Assembly (NCBI RefSeq): GCF_000226115.1
Contig: NC_016461.1
Location: 2,914,001 to 2,978,000, forward strand
DNA from: Thermothielavioides terrestris NRRL 8126
Taxonomy: Eukaryota; Ascomycota; Sordariomycetes; Sordariales; Chaetomiaceae
Length of the DNA: 64,000 nt
Direction of reading: 5' to 3'
The first letter of the stretch is position 1. Each line of letters begins with the position of its first letter. This document shows positions 45,689 to 55,564 of this stretch, piece after piece. The translations under genes and the position numbers were made by a program. The notes beneath the pieces were generated by a model. That model was not told where the DNA came from. It saw only the letters and a program-made list of their open reading frames with translations, and made no database searches.

Positions 45689-45937
45689 TATTATAGACCA
45701 GGCTGTACCCGGGCTAGGTATATAGGGGCTGTGCCCAGGATCCGTAGCGGCCCCGGGGCGAACCCGTAGCGGGCCTGCCTCGCGCCTAGAATAACGTTGG
45801 CCCGAACCTACTCCCCAAGCCCCTGAAAACTCTGTGTACGAGGACTGTAGCCTATACTTCTCCTTTTCCTTTCCTTAAGGTAGTTGAATAGAACATCGTG
45901 CGCTTATCTGCAGACGCTATAAGGCCAGTACGTTATA
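45689..45937 (+). repeat. Gypsy 3' LTR
   Basis: 249 bp, starting TATTATAG and ending CGTTATA: the TG...CA ends have become TA...TA, the RIP change. Followed by the target copy CTAAG (45,938-45,942). Confidence 0.92.
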
Positions 45938-45942
45938 CTAAG

Positions 45943-47010
45943 CCTACGAAGTATATATAGGACCTACTGAAGTTTAAAGTATATAGCAATCTATAATAAC
46001 AATAGGATATTAACGTTGATATACCTATAGACGGTCTATAATATCCACTTGTAGATAGATCTTTATAACCTAGATAAGTACTATAATATTAACTTCGACT
46101 ATACGACTAACTTTGAATCTCTATTGATATAAATTATAGGCAACGATCCTAATAACGGTGAATACAAGTATTGCAATAAAGGTCTAGGCCTATATATAAA
46201 CTACGTTGTATTATAGGATAATATAGGTAATAGCTACTACGCTAGCTACTACTATAATTTAGGTAGCACTAGGTGTAGCTATTTCAAGGGAAGTAGTAAG
46301 TATAGTCCTTCTAATATATTTATAATATACTTTGTAGCTAATATATATATAACAGAGTTAGAGATACTTTATAAACGTTGTATTACAAAGGATCTAACCC
46401 CTCCCTCTCCCTCTCTACCCCCCCTTAGCCAACACCTAAGCTATATAAGTATTATACTACGTCTATAAAGTATAAGTCGGAGCTCGAAGTAGTTATCTCC
46501 TCTAAACGTTTACGCTCTACAATAGACGTATTATCTTCTATTAGCTTCTAGTAGTTCAACGACCTATATATACTTTTATAGCCTGCTCCCTATACAATAG
46601 TAGCTTCTGCTATATACCCTATTCTAAGAGATAAATTTGTACCCCCTATCTATAATAGTCGTTATAGGGCTAGAGAGAAGGCTATACGCCTATTAAATAA
46701 CGACCTTACTACGTCTACCTATTATAGCTCGCGTTACCTAAGAGAGGATAGACGCTACGCTATATATAGCGAACTTACAAGCCCTATTAAATATATCAAC
46801 TACTATATCAAGTTTATTCGTAAGCTCTTTCTATACCTATCTACGAAAGAAGAGTAGACCTTTATAGAGGCTTTTAGAGATATAGCTAACCTACTTGATA
46901 TATTTATAGCGGATAAACTATAGAGGAAGGAGATATAATTAAGGAACATAAGTTATAACGAACCTACTTAATAGGTCTATAAAGAATATATTATAGAGGA
47001 GAGAAATATA
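45943..47010 (+). pseudogene. 3' part of the second Helitron ORF with DUF3716-like Cys pattern
   Basis: Continuation of the frame from 38,368. After about 100 codons and one apparent frame change it reads PNNGEYKYCNKGLGLYINY (about 46,150-46,205), YYASYYYNLGSTRCSYFKGS (about 46,235-46,295), then a long hydrophilic part with YNSRYRAREKAIRLLNNDL and EAFRDIANLLDIFIADKL. The spacing of Cys and Tyr (Tyr where TGC/TGT would give TAC/TAT by RIP) resembles the C-x2-C ... G-P-x-x-x-C-V ... C-x-N-C ... C-S pattern common in ascomycete DUF3716 proteins. Function unknown. It may be a captured host gene or a standard accessory ORF of this Helitron family. Confidence 0.45.
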
Positions 47011-47060
47011 TTTACTAGCTATAGGTACAAAGCATTATATACCTAGAGCGTAAGATCTAG

Positions 47061-47230
47061 AATAGCGTTATATATATAGAATATAGGAATCTAGAATAGC
47101 GTTATATACCTTAGCTACAATAGCGTTATATACCTAGACTATAGGAATTTGAAATAGCGTTTAATATAGGTACAAAGCATTAGTTAGTATATAGTATACC
47201 TCGACTACGATAATCTACAATAGCGTTTAA
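47061..47230 (+). repeat. irregular short repeats between convergent Helitron ORFs
   Basis: AATAGCGTT recurs five times (about 47,061, 47,096, 47,119, 47,153 and 47,219), mostly followed by ATATA and linked by TAGACTATAGGAAT-like spacers. It sits where the Rep-Hel frame and the opposite ORF end. Confidence 0.6.
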
Positions 47231-47349
47231 CAACTATATTATAATATTAGTACCTCTAGGTATACAATGTTTATAAGCTTCCTACCCTACGCCCCTAAAT
47301 CCAATAAATATATATAAACATTATAAACATCTATAACCTAAGATATAGC

Positions 47350-50300
47350 TATATAAAATTGGCTATAAGAAAATATAGGCTTTTAAGAATCGATACCAAT
47401 ATAAGAAAAAGACTGCCCCTAAGACTTATTAATAGTTATTACAAAGTAGAGGCGAACTAGAAACTGCCTACGAATAATAATATAAGGAAAGTCCTCCTCT
47501 AAAGAACTTAACTTAATCTTTAGAATTATCTACAACTGCCTAGCAAAGTTACCTATTAAGATTCGCCCTTTAATAACGGACAAAGCAAGCCGAGTTACAA
47601 CTAGCTAAGTCTTGTTATAGAGCCTATTGCTAGGGTCAAGGTTTTAAAGTAAAAGAATAGAGGCTCTAACCTTTAAGGTTAGGATAGTAGGTAGAATAGA
47701 AGTAAAGTCTAAGGAAAATAAAAAATTAGGAGACAATATAGGAGCGTTAAGATCCTTGCTATTAGAAGGGTTTTCTACTTCGTTGATAGAGAGATATTGA
47801 GTTTCCTAACCTAGAACTAAAGAAATAATAACTACGTTGATAGAACTTATAGTCGCGTTGCAAAGGCAAAGAATCGCTTAGCTTATAAACATTGTCGAGT
47901 CCATTGTAGTACGTTTAAGTAAGTATATAGGATAGACCTAATTAACTAACTACTCCTATATAGAACAGAGTGTAAAGGGGGGGAGGGGATCAATAGAGCT
48001 ATAGAAGTAAGGATTATAACTTAGATCCTATAACCAACTTATAAAAGTATAATTGTTAGTATTAGCTCCTTATACTCGTATATTCTCTATTAATCTCTAG
48101 ACCTATAGCTAAGGCTAAATAGGCAAGTTCTATAGATAGGCTTAAACAATATAATACCTATTACTATTGCGAATAATAGGCAGGATTTATATAAAGTCCC
48201 CCCCTAATATAATTGGAACTTCTTTAAAGAGGCTATTGTAGTTGTAAATATCTTATAATATATGATCTATAGCTTTAAAGCAGTAGTAGTGCTATATTGG
48301 AACCTTATCCTAGATAATAAGCTTAGTATATTGTAAAAGAGTTGTAAGCTAAATGTTCTTCTAGACTATATAAGTGCTAGCGTCTATAATGTCGATTAGA
48401 ATCTTGAAACGGCTATAAGAAGTACGGCTACTATTGAGAAGGAGAGCTACAATACTAGAAGAAGCAACGTAAAGGACGATATACCTTTGTAAACGGAAGA
48501 AAGAAAAGAGACAACGATATAAAAAGGTTTTACTAGTCCTACTAGCGCCTTAGATAAAAAAATAGGCTATTTTAGAGTGTAAGTCGACTATAGCTATAAT
48601 CTCTATAAAGAGAGCTACTTAGCTAGCGTTTAACTAAGATCGAATACTTATAAAGAGGGCCTCCTACTATTGACGGTTGTAACTAAGCTCTATCTATAAT
48701 AGAGGGTTCTACTCTATATCCTCCTAGCGATAACGAATAGCTAGTAAATTAAAGTTGGCTAAACACTTATCGTTATTAGCTAGTAGCTAATTTAATAAAA
48801 AGAGCCTAAAGTCGAAATATAGTTCTTCCAAGTCTAGTAGGACATCTACAATACGCTTAAAGCGGTATAGAAGATCGTTGTAAAAGGAATTACAAAACTG
48901 TAACTATAGCGCTACTAGGTCTATAATATCACTAGTAAAGAGGTCAATAGTAAAAAGCTTACGAAGGGTATACCCTATTTGCCAATTTATAGCCTTATCG
49001 AAATATATAATCTAGCTCTAGTTAGAGTCGAGCAAGCTAGCTACAACGTATATAGTTTGAAAGGTAGGATATTCGTGGCTATTTATAGTCTATAAATAGG
49101 TAAACGACTAAGTACTAGGGACTAAATAAAGAAGAAGACGAAGAAAATACCGCTTACCTATAGTAGGAGGAACGTAGTATATACGTCTAATAGCAGTGCT
49201 ATAGATATAGGGCTTCTACTCCTATAATCGCTTGTCCTAGACGAAGTGTAAAGGAAAATCAATATAGAGGATATTATAAGTATCTTTATAGGCTATGTTA
49301 TAAGCAAAGAATGCTTCTAGCTCTATAGTCCTATGTTTCAACGCTTTTGTAAGCTCCTTAGGAGTGCTATCTACCTAGAAAACAATATATTGCTAATGCT
49401 CAAGATGGACTAGAAGGCGATAAATAGGGGGGAACTTACGATAGGTATAAAATTCAAAGAGCTATACAACTGTCTCTACTAGGCTAATATACCGACATTG
49501 TAAATAGGTATTAACCTCGTTGAGCTAGTTACTTATAGAGAGTTGAACTATCGACTAATTAGTCCTTTTATAAATATACTTATATATATATTTGATAGAC
49601 TTTATAGATATATAAATCTCTATATTAATATAGGCAACGTATTTATAAAAGAGGTAAAGGTTATAAGGTATAACCTAATGGTTATTAAGTTATATCTTAT
49701 AGCTATTGACCTTATAAATAACTGTTTGCCTAGTGTCTCAACGGCAATAGATAGGATACCTATTTTCTAGGATAATAGTCTCCTCTGTAAACGCCTTTAG
49801 AAAGCGCTTTAAACAGCTTATAACCCCTATATAAGAGTTATAAACTATATAAAGAGAGGTAGGGTTATTAAAATTATATAGCCTATAAATTATATTGCTT
49901 ATAATAATAGCTTGCAACTGGCTATTAGGATCCTCTGCCTCCGTTAGAAGCTTAGCCTAGATAATGTGGTCGACGTTGATAGACGTAAGAAACAGACGTA
50001 TAGACTTTTACAAAAGGAAAAGCAAGATATAACGGTATAGGAGCCTACACTTCTAATATTCAATAGTCTAAACAATGCTTATAAACTCGCTAAATAGGTT
50101 GCTATATTAAAGCTTATAAAGGATAGCTTAATACTTAAACTTAAAAATATAGCTAATAATATTAAAGTAGTCTACTATAGTCTAGCCTAGAAGAAGCTTT
50201 TGCTAGATCTCTATCTAGTTTAGGTTGGCTATAACTATAATAAATAATATAGGATGACCTAGTTTATAGACGATAGCTATTAAATCTTAATAGTACTAAG

Positions 50301-51900
50301 CAATAAAGCGTAGACCCCTAATATAGCTTATAAACAAGACAATTCGCTACCTAAGCTTATAAGCATTGCTATTACCTAGCTATAGCTAGTCCTATACTCC
50401 TTAGTACAGTTCTATATATAGTTCCTTCTAGTTATTATAAATCCAATATAGCTTTTACTAATCGCTTATAGCCTAGAGGTCTACTAAGAACTGCTAGAAC
50501 AACTGGTAAAAAAGGAAAGGCGTTTAGCTATAACCTATATAAAGATATAATAGGTATCGATACCATTGCCTAAACTCAATACTTAGTTGAGTATAGCTCT
50601 ACCTTTGGCCATTATAGAGCTATAAGCCCTAGTAAAAGCTAGGATCTCCGAATAGAAACATTAAAGGATAGGCCAATAGGAGATAAGCAAGGTAATATAG
50701 ATAAATATAGTGCTAGGCCTATATAGAGCCGTCGTCTAAACAGTGTATAAGGACGATATTACGAAAATTAGATCCTAAATTCTCCTCTAGAATAAGAATA
50801 GCTATCTCATCTACTATTAGCAGATTCTTATAGCGACGGTTATAACTATAGCTATAGTCTATAACTAAATGTAACTAAGGTATAATCGTAACTTACGATA
50901 TAGCTAAGCTTTAAAGAAAGCGCTCCCTTATAGTTAAGTAGATATAAATAAAGGGGTTATATCGATAGAGAAAGTCTATAAAGTATAATATAAAATTATA
51001 ATTAGAGTCTATAAAGAAGAAAGTTCGATATACAATAGTAGCTTATAGATTATAAAAAAAAAGCTAAATATATCAAGGAGGCTCTTTAGGCACCTCTATA
51101 AAAGGGCTAGCAATATAATATAGGGCGCTATAGATTTAAAAATCTATAGGCCTACTATCGTAAACGTTGTAAGTAGTTTAATTTATAGAAACGGAAGTGA
51201 ATATAAAAGCTAAGTTATAATAACGAAGATTATTATAAAAATAGGACCCCTAAGGATCTTATATATACAATAGGTAGTTAAAGAAGTCTAGAAGGTAGCG
51301 GCTTAGTAAGAAAGAAACATTGCCCTATAGGCAATAGGAGCTAAATATAGGATTTATAGCTATAGAATTCTATACTATAGAAGAGTATTAGCTAAGGAAG
51401 AAGATATAATAGATATATAAATATACGCTAAGACGCTTATCTATCTAATATAATATACTACACTTAGTATATTCGACGTCCATTGGCCTAAGATTATACA
51501 ATACAACGATTATACCGCCTATATAGACATTAGTAATATATAATAACGTAGGATAGTAGAGTAGGATTATAAAAGTTATATAACCTATAAGAGGTAGCTA
51601 ACTAGTAGGAACTATAGGATCGAGAGGTAGGAGGAGCTTAGAAGGGTTAAGAGTACGAGTATAGCTATACCTATATCTACGACTACTATTGTAAAAGATA
51701 TATATAGTATAAGGAGCGCTATTACGACAGGTCTAAAAGTCTAATAGCGGCTTATATATATAGCAACGGTTATAGAACGTAGACTAAGAGGCAAGAAGTC
51801 GGCGAAGAGGAGGTATATTGAGTTACAAAGTATAGTAGATCTAAAGAAGTATAGTAGAAGTAGAAGAAGCTATAAATAATAATAGAAAAGGGAGAAGAAG
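47350..51900 (-). pseudogene. Helitron Rep / PIF1-like helicase remains
   Basis: Minus-strand coding relic of about 1,500 codons, full of TAG/TAA. Replication initiator (HUH Rep) marks: ILFIIVIANLN-stop-IEI at about 50,215-50,275 (canonical F-x-T-x-T-x-N-P-x-W) and KSIKYIYKYIYKRTN at about 49,555-49,610 (the two-Tyr motif 3, YxxKY). Helicase marks: GASRTSKTFLY at about 48,525-48,560 (Walker A, GAGGTGKT type), KLII-stop-DKVPI at about 48,290-48,320 (Walker B, WDEVPM type), VPIILGGDFI-stop-ILP at about 48,190-48,225 and TINKS-stop-GQSFSYIGI at about 47,410-47,450. The order Rep then PIF1 helicase is diagnostic for Helitrons. No functional product is possible. Confidence 0.88.
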
Positions 51901-52081
51901 AGAGAGTAGAAAATTTTATATACCTAGAAAAGGGGGAATATCTAAAAAAGGGGAAGCCAAGCTTTTTCTATAAAATTTGTATATCTAAAAAGGGGGCTTA
52001 TATATCCGAAAAGGGGTAAGCGAGGCAGGGGGGAAAAAACGCTAATAGACCTATACCCTACACCTATTATCTGTTAATAGA

Positions 52082-52823
52082 TATAGAAGATAGAGAGCAA
52101 TAACAATTAGTTAAGGGAGACCCCTGTTTTGTAGCTTGAATGACTATCGCCTTATGGCAAAATTGAGGGCCGTTGTGTAGTATATATATTAGACTCCAGG
52201 CCCGCACGGCCCTGTCCCCGCCTCCTCCGCTAGGTCACACAGATGCGTCGCCTCCTGCACCATCATGTCGCGACACCCACCCGTCGCCGTCACCCTCAGC
52301 CCCATCCTCTCCCCAGGTGCCCTCTGCCTCCAACAAGCTCACCTCGTTCACATCCAACTTCCCCCCTCCTGCGGCACCTTATAGAGCGTATGCAACGGGC
52401 TAACCGAATCCATCGCCCACACGACCACGCGCTGCGCGGGTTAAAGTTGGGACAGAACCAAAAGAAGAACAGCGAGATGGTTCGAGATTGGGTAGGGGCC
52501 TGGTTTTCTCGGTCGAAGGAAGCATTTCGGAACGAAGTTCCTGCAGGCAATTGCAGGCAAATGATCCTTTCGGAGCGAAAGTTGCTCCAGGCAAAGAACG
52601 AGAAACGGGTTGATTTGTCATCGCAATGCCAAAGGAAAAGAAGAAGCCTCCGATAGGCTGTCTTCTAAGAAAAAGAGCAAGGCGTTCTGTTCGAAAGACC
52701 AACACTGAAACGACAAAAATCCAATAATTACCCCCTCCCCAAGGACTGGACCTCACCCTCCAGAGAATCAAGTCTGGTCCTCAATAGTTCCTCCAAGATT
52801 CCTCAAAGCCATTCCTAACTGCC
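52082..52823. other. right flank of the Helitron, no gene recognised
   Basis: Normal base composition resumes within about 50 bp of the Helitron end. Short frames on both strands are without motifs. The last 100 bp before 52,824 are the likely promoter of the next gene. Confidence 0.4.
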
Positions 52824-53654
52824 ATGGAGACTGTTCTAGTGGTCGGAGCAACCGGAAACATCAGCGTCTCAGCCGTCACCGGGGCTCTCCGCGCTGGGCG
52901 AAGAGTCCTCGCAGTTGTCCGGAACCAAGAATCAGCGAACAAACTCGTTAAATATATTGGGACCTCAGAGGGGATTACCTTCGCCGTAGCCGACGTCCTT
53001 TCGGACACAGGCGTACGGGGCGTTGTTGACCAAGTCCGAGCGGGAAAACTGCCGGCTTTCCAGCATGTGTACTCCTGTGGTTGGTTGCCACTCCCTTGGC
53101 CAGTCAGCATCCGATCCTGATATACATCAAGTCGGGGGCGAATATACGACGACTCCCCTGCAGGAGATCACCACCAGCAGGCTACGATACAACTTCAATG
53201 TCTCCTTCGAGGCCAATTTCTGTAAGGCACTTGCAATGCTCCCGCGCCCCATAGACCCGACACACTTCTGACAAGAAGACGCGCAATCGCCTATCGGGAT
53301 ACCATCGGCTACCTCCTCGAACAGAACCACCCAGCGAGCACCTGGACTCTTTGCACCGGGTCGCAGGGCGATGTGGCAACCCACCCGATTCCGGCCATGA
53401 CGCAGGGCGCCCTGTTCTCCATGGCCACGGCCGCGTGCCGCGAGAACGCGAACACAAACGTCCGCTTCAACGAGGTCTACCTGATGTTCCGCGTCGAAGT
53501 GGACGAAGTTGCTGCCCGGAATGGGACCACGCGCGCCTCGGACTTTGCGCACGTCTATGAGGGAATCTTGGCCAATTCTGAGATCCGCAGTTCGCGCGTT
53601 CGGGTCGACACTGTTGATGCTATCAAGAATCTGAAGTATGAGAGGAAGTTCTGA
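52824..53654 (+). pseudogene. NAD(P)-binding Rossmann (SDR-like) protein with a lost splice acceptor
   Basis: Start METVLVVGATGNISVSAV: Rossmann motif G-A-T-G-N at about 8-12. Exon 1 52,824-53,079, intron 53,080-53,131 (GTTGGT donor, CAAG acceptor), exon 2 53,132-53,221 (GGEYTTTPLQEITTSRL ... FEANF). A GTAAGG donor follows at 53,222 and a CTGAC branch at about 53,266. Family-like sequence resumes at 53,287 (AYRDTIGYLLEQ, STWTLCTGSQGDVATHP, AMTQGALFSMATAACRENA) and ends YERKF at 53,654. The join that keeps the frame requires an acceptor at CGCAA, which ends in AA rather than AG; the two AG sites just upstream give the wrong frame. The intended product would be 237 aa. The lesion may be real or a base error; otherwise the gene looks undamaged. 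Substrate unknown. Confidence 0.6.
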
Positions 53655-53733
53655 GCAGGTCAGATGTGCTACTTGCGAGAAGAGGCCTGCGGGCTTCCAT
53701 CGACACGGTCGAGTCCGTCTGGCGTTTATTGGA

Positions 53734-54235
53734 CGAGGGGTTGGGAGCCCGCTTTGCGGGCTGTGGCCACCTTCTTTTTGACGGGCATTTCTTGGCTGTG
53801 CTGCACCTTTCCACAACAACCCACGTTCTCGACGTTTCATTATCTCATGAGTCGCTTACAGTTACAACTGGTTACCTGCCTATGTGATGCCCACACTGTG
53901 CCTCCGTTGCCCTCAATGTTTGTGCGGTGCCTGCGGTACCTATGCTGCTGATGCACCTGGTGCCCCCAGCTCCTGCGTAGTGCCGGCGTTGTGCCCCTGG
54001 TGCTGCCTGCGGTATTCCCTCCGTACGGCTCCCCCTAGTTGCCTACCTGCGTACGGCTGTGTACGGCTCCCCCAGTTCCACAATGCGGGCGCGTGGCCTA
54101 CGAGGTAGGCGCGTAGAAAAAAAGAGGCAAACAAAACACCTGGGAAAGGAGATGACGATTTAGCCGTACGCCAATGGGAGTGAAAGGAACAATCACTAAC
54201 AGCTATATACCCTACACCTGTTATTTGTTAGCAGT
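53734..54235 (-). mobile_element. non-autonomous mini-Helitron related to the large one
   Basis: On the minus strand the 3' end has the same hairpin (53,746-53,762, AGCCCGC-TTT-GCGGGCT on the plus strand) followed by CCCAACCCCTCG (large copy: GCCAACCCCTAG) and host T. The 5' end shares TAACA-R-ATAA-Y-AGGTGTAGGGTATA with the large element. About 502 bp, without coding capacity. Both terminal tetrads differ from consensus (CTCG for CTAG, AC for TC). Unlike the large copy it is not A/T-shifted. Confidence 0.65.
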
Positions 54236-54520
54236 CAGCCTGAGTGTTTACACACCTTAGTGTGTGCTTACGGAGCTGCAGTCTTTTCGGCATTATCCGA
54301 AGACACAGGGGATCCTATTGCAGTATGAACTATGACGGATAAGAGCGTTGGATTGGGATAACGTTATTTCTGCTGACAGACAGACTCTTCCCAAAGTCGG
54401 ATTGCACGGGCAGTTTCTGCTATTGCACCTTATCCCGAGTAAGGCACTGAGCCGACCCTGAAGAGTGCATCTCGCACAGCAGGCCCCTGAAGTTTTAAAT
54501 ACTTGCAGCTCTGCCCGCTA

Positions 54521-54616
54521 GCGGACAATGTGGGCGGCTACCGGACAATGTGGGGGGCTGCTGGGCAATGTGGGTGGCGACTGGTCAATGTGGGTTGCTA
54601 CCGGACAATGTGGGTA
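54521..54616 (+). repeat. 20-bp minisatellite, five units
   Basis: CAATGTGGG recurs at exactly 20-bp spacing (units starting 54,521, 54,541, 54,561, 54,581 and 54,601). Consensus is near CCGGACAATGTGGGTGGCTA; units differ at a few positions. Confidence 0.9.
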
Positions 54617-55564
54617 CCATTAGAACTGGTGTCGAGGAGGACTGGCAATCCGAATGCAGGATTACTCATCATAGCACCTCCTCTCCTTCCGTCAGATCAG
54701 TAATCCCCCCAGCGCCGTGAGAAGAAAAAAAAAACAAATAAAATAAAACAAAATAAATAAACAGAGAGGAGGGGGTGGGAAGGAAATGAAGGAAGAGAGC
54801 TTGGGAGCGCGGGGAGGAGGCCCGGACTTACCTGGCAAAAATGCACCCGACACTCCGACGGTAGGTGGCACACGGATTGCCGCGGTCGCTATTGGGCAAG
54901 TGTCACGCTTGGTTGCCATATTGTATGTTGGTGTGATCGAGTTGAGTGGCCGTACAAGCCGAATGCTGCGACGCATGAGGATTCTGCAGCCCACAGTGCC
55001 GTGAGTAATACAATTCCAGGCTGGGGGCCATTCCAGGGGGCTCATTCCACCTCTCGTGGCTAGGCTGGAGGTCGTATGACAATGTTTCCATGGTATTTGG
55101 GGTCGGATGCAGAAGAATATTCGTCTGTTTGCTCTTGGGACGAATGGACTTCCAATTCTGAGGTAGCAACTTTGCCGCGGTTTCCGAGATGGGAAACCGC
55201 TGGATGCGGCGGCAAATGCACGTGGAATGAAATAGCTAATGTTGGAAGACACCGCTGCTTGTCTCCGGCCGAGCAGGGACTTAGCTCCGAGACGTCAATA
55301 GTCTCGCGGATTACGGAGTTAACATGGGCGGATTACTCCGCACCACGATGGCTACGTGTATCGCGCGAGGGAGCCGACGAGATATAAAGCCCAGAGGTAT
55401 TTTGACGGTTCGAGATGCTGGAGCGGGGAGTTCACCTCATTGCGCCAAGGGCCAAGCCTGACGAATTGAAAACGCGAGCTTCCCGAGCAACCTACTGAAT
55501 CCGAGCCCCGTTCTGCAACTTAACACGCTACATCATCCCAGCCAAACACATCATCAACACAGCC
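54617..55564. other. intergenic, no gene recognised
   Basis: Contains an A-rich run at 54,722-54,765 (AAATAAAA type). The rest is the likely promoter and leader of the SDR gene. No gene supported. Confidence 0.4.

Larger units (their letters stand above)
38369..45937 (+). mobile_element. Gypsy (Ty3) chromovirus LTR retrotransposon, RIP-mutated
   Basis: 7,569 bp, bounded by 249-bp LTRs and a CTAAG target-site duplication (38,364-38,368 and 45,938-45,942). Internal order on the plus strand is gag, protease, reverse transcriptase, RNase H, integrase and chromodomain, the Ty3/Gypsy order. A purine-rich tract (GCGGGGCAGGGGGGG type) precedes the 3' LTR. All coding parts are riddled with TAG/TAA. 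The 12 bases just inside the 5' LTR complement an LTR segment (see the primer-binding entry). About 2.1 kb of sequence between chromodomain and 3' LTR holds an antisense frame. Confidence 0.92.
37651..52081 (-). mobile_element. RIP-degraded autonomous Helitron with a nested Gypsy element
   Basis: Rolling-circle transposon read on the minus strand. The right edge (5' end) is TC at 52,081-52,080, preceded by host A (plus T at 52,082). The left edge (3' end) is CTAG at 37,654-37,651, followed by host T (plus A at 37,650), with a 7-bp-stem hairpin (37,663-37,679, AGCCCGC/GCGGGCT) about 8 bp inside it. These are the standard Helitron ends and the A^T target. Coding remains of Rep and a PIF1-like helicase lie on the same strand. 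Almost all stops are TAG/TAA and base composition is strongly A/T-shifted, as expected of RIP. Without the nested 7.6-kb Gypsy element and one target copy the Helitron is about 6.9 kb. Confidence 0.85.

Noticed and set aside
49543..49770. 75-codon plus-strand frame inside the Helitron
   Set aside because: A/T-rich chance frame opposite the Rep motif 3 region.
53266..53280. AG acceptors at 53,274-53,275 and 53,277-53,278 for intron 2 of the NAD(P)-binding gene
   Set aside because: Neither keeps the frame with the GTAAGG donor; only a junction at 53,286/53,287 does.
54521..54616. CRISPR-like array
   Set aside because: Units are contiguous 20-bp tandem repeats without spacers, in a fungal genome.
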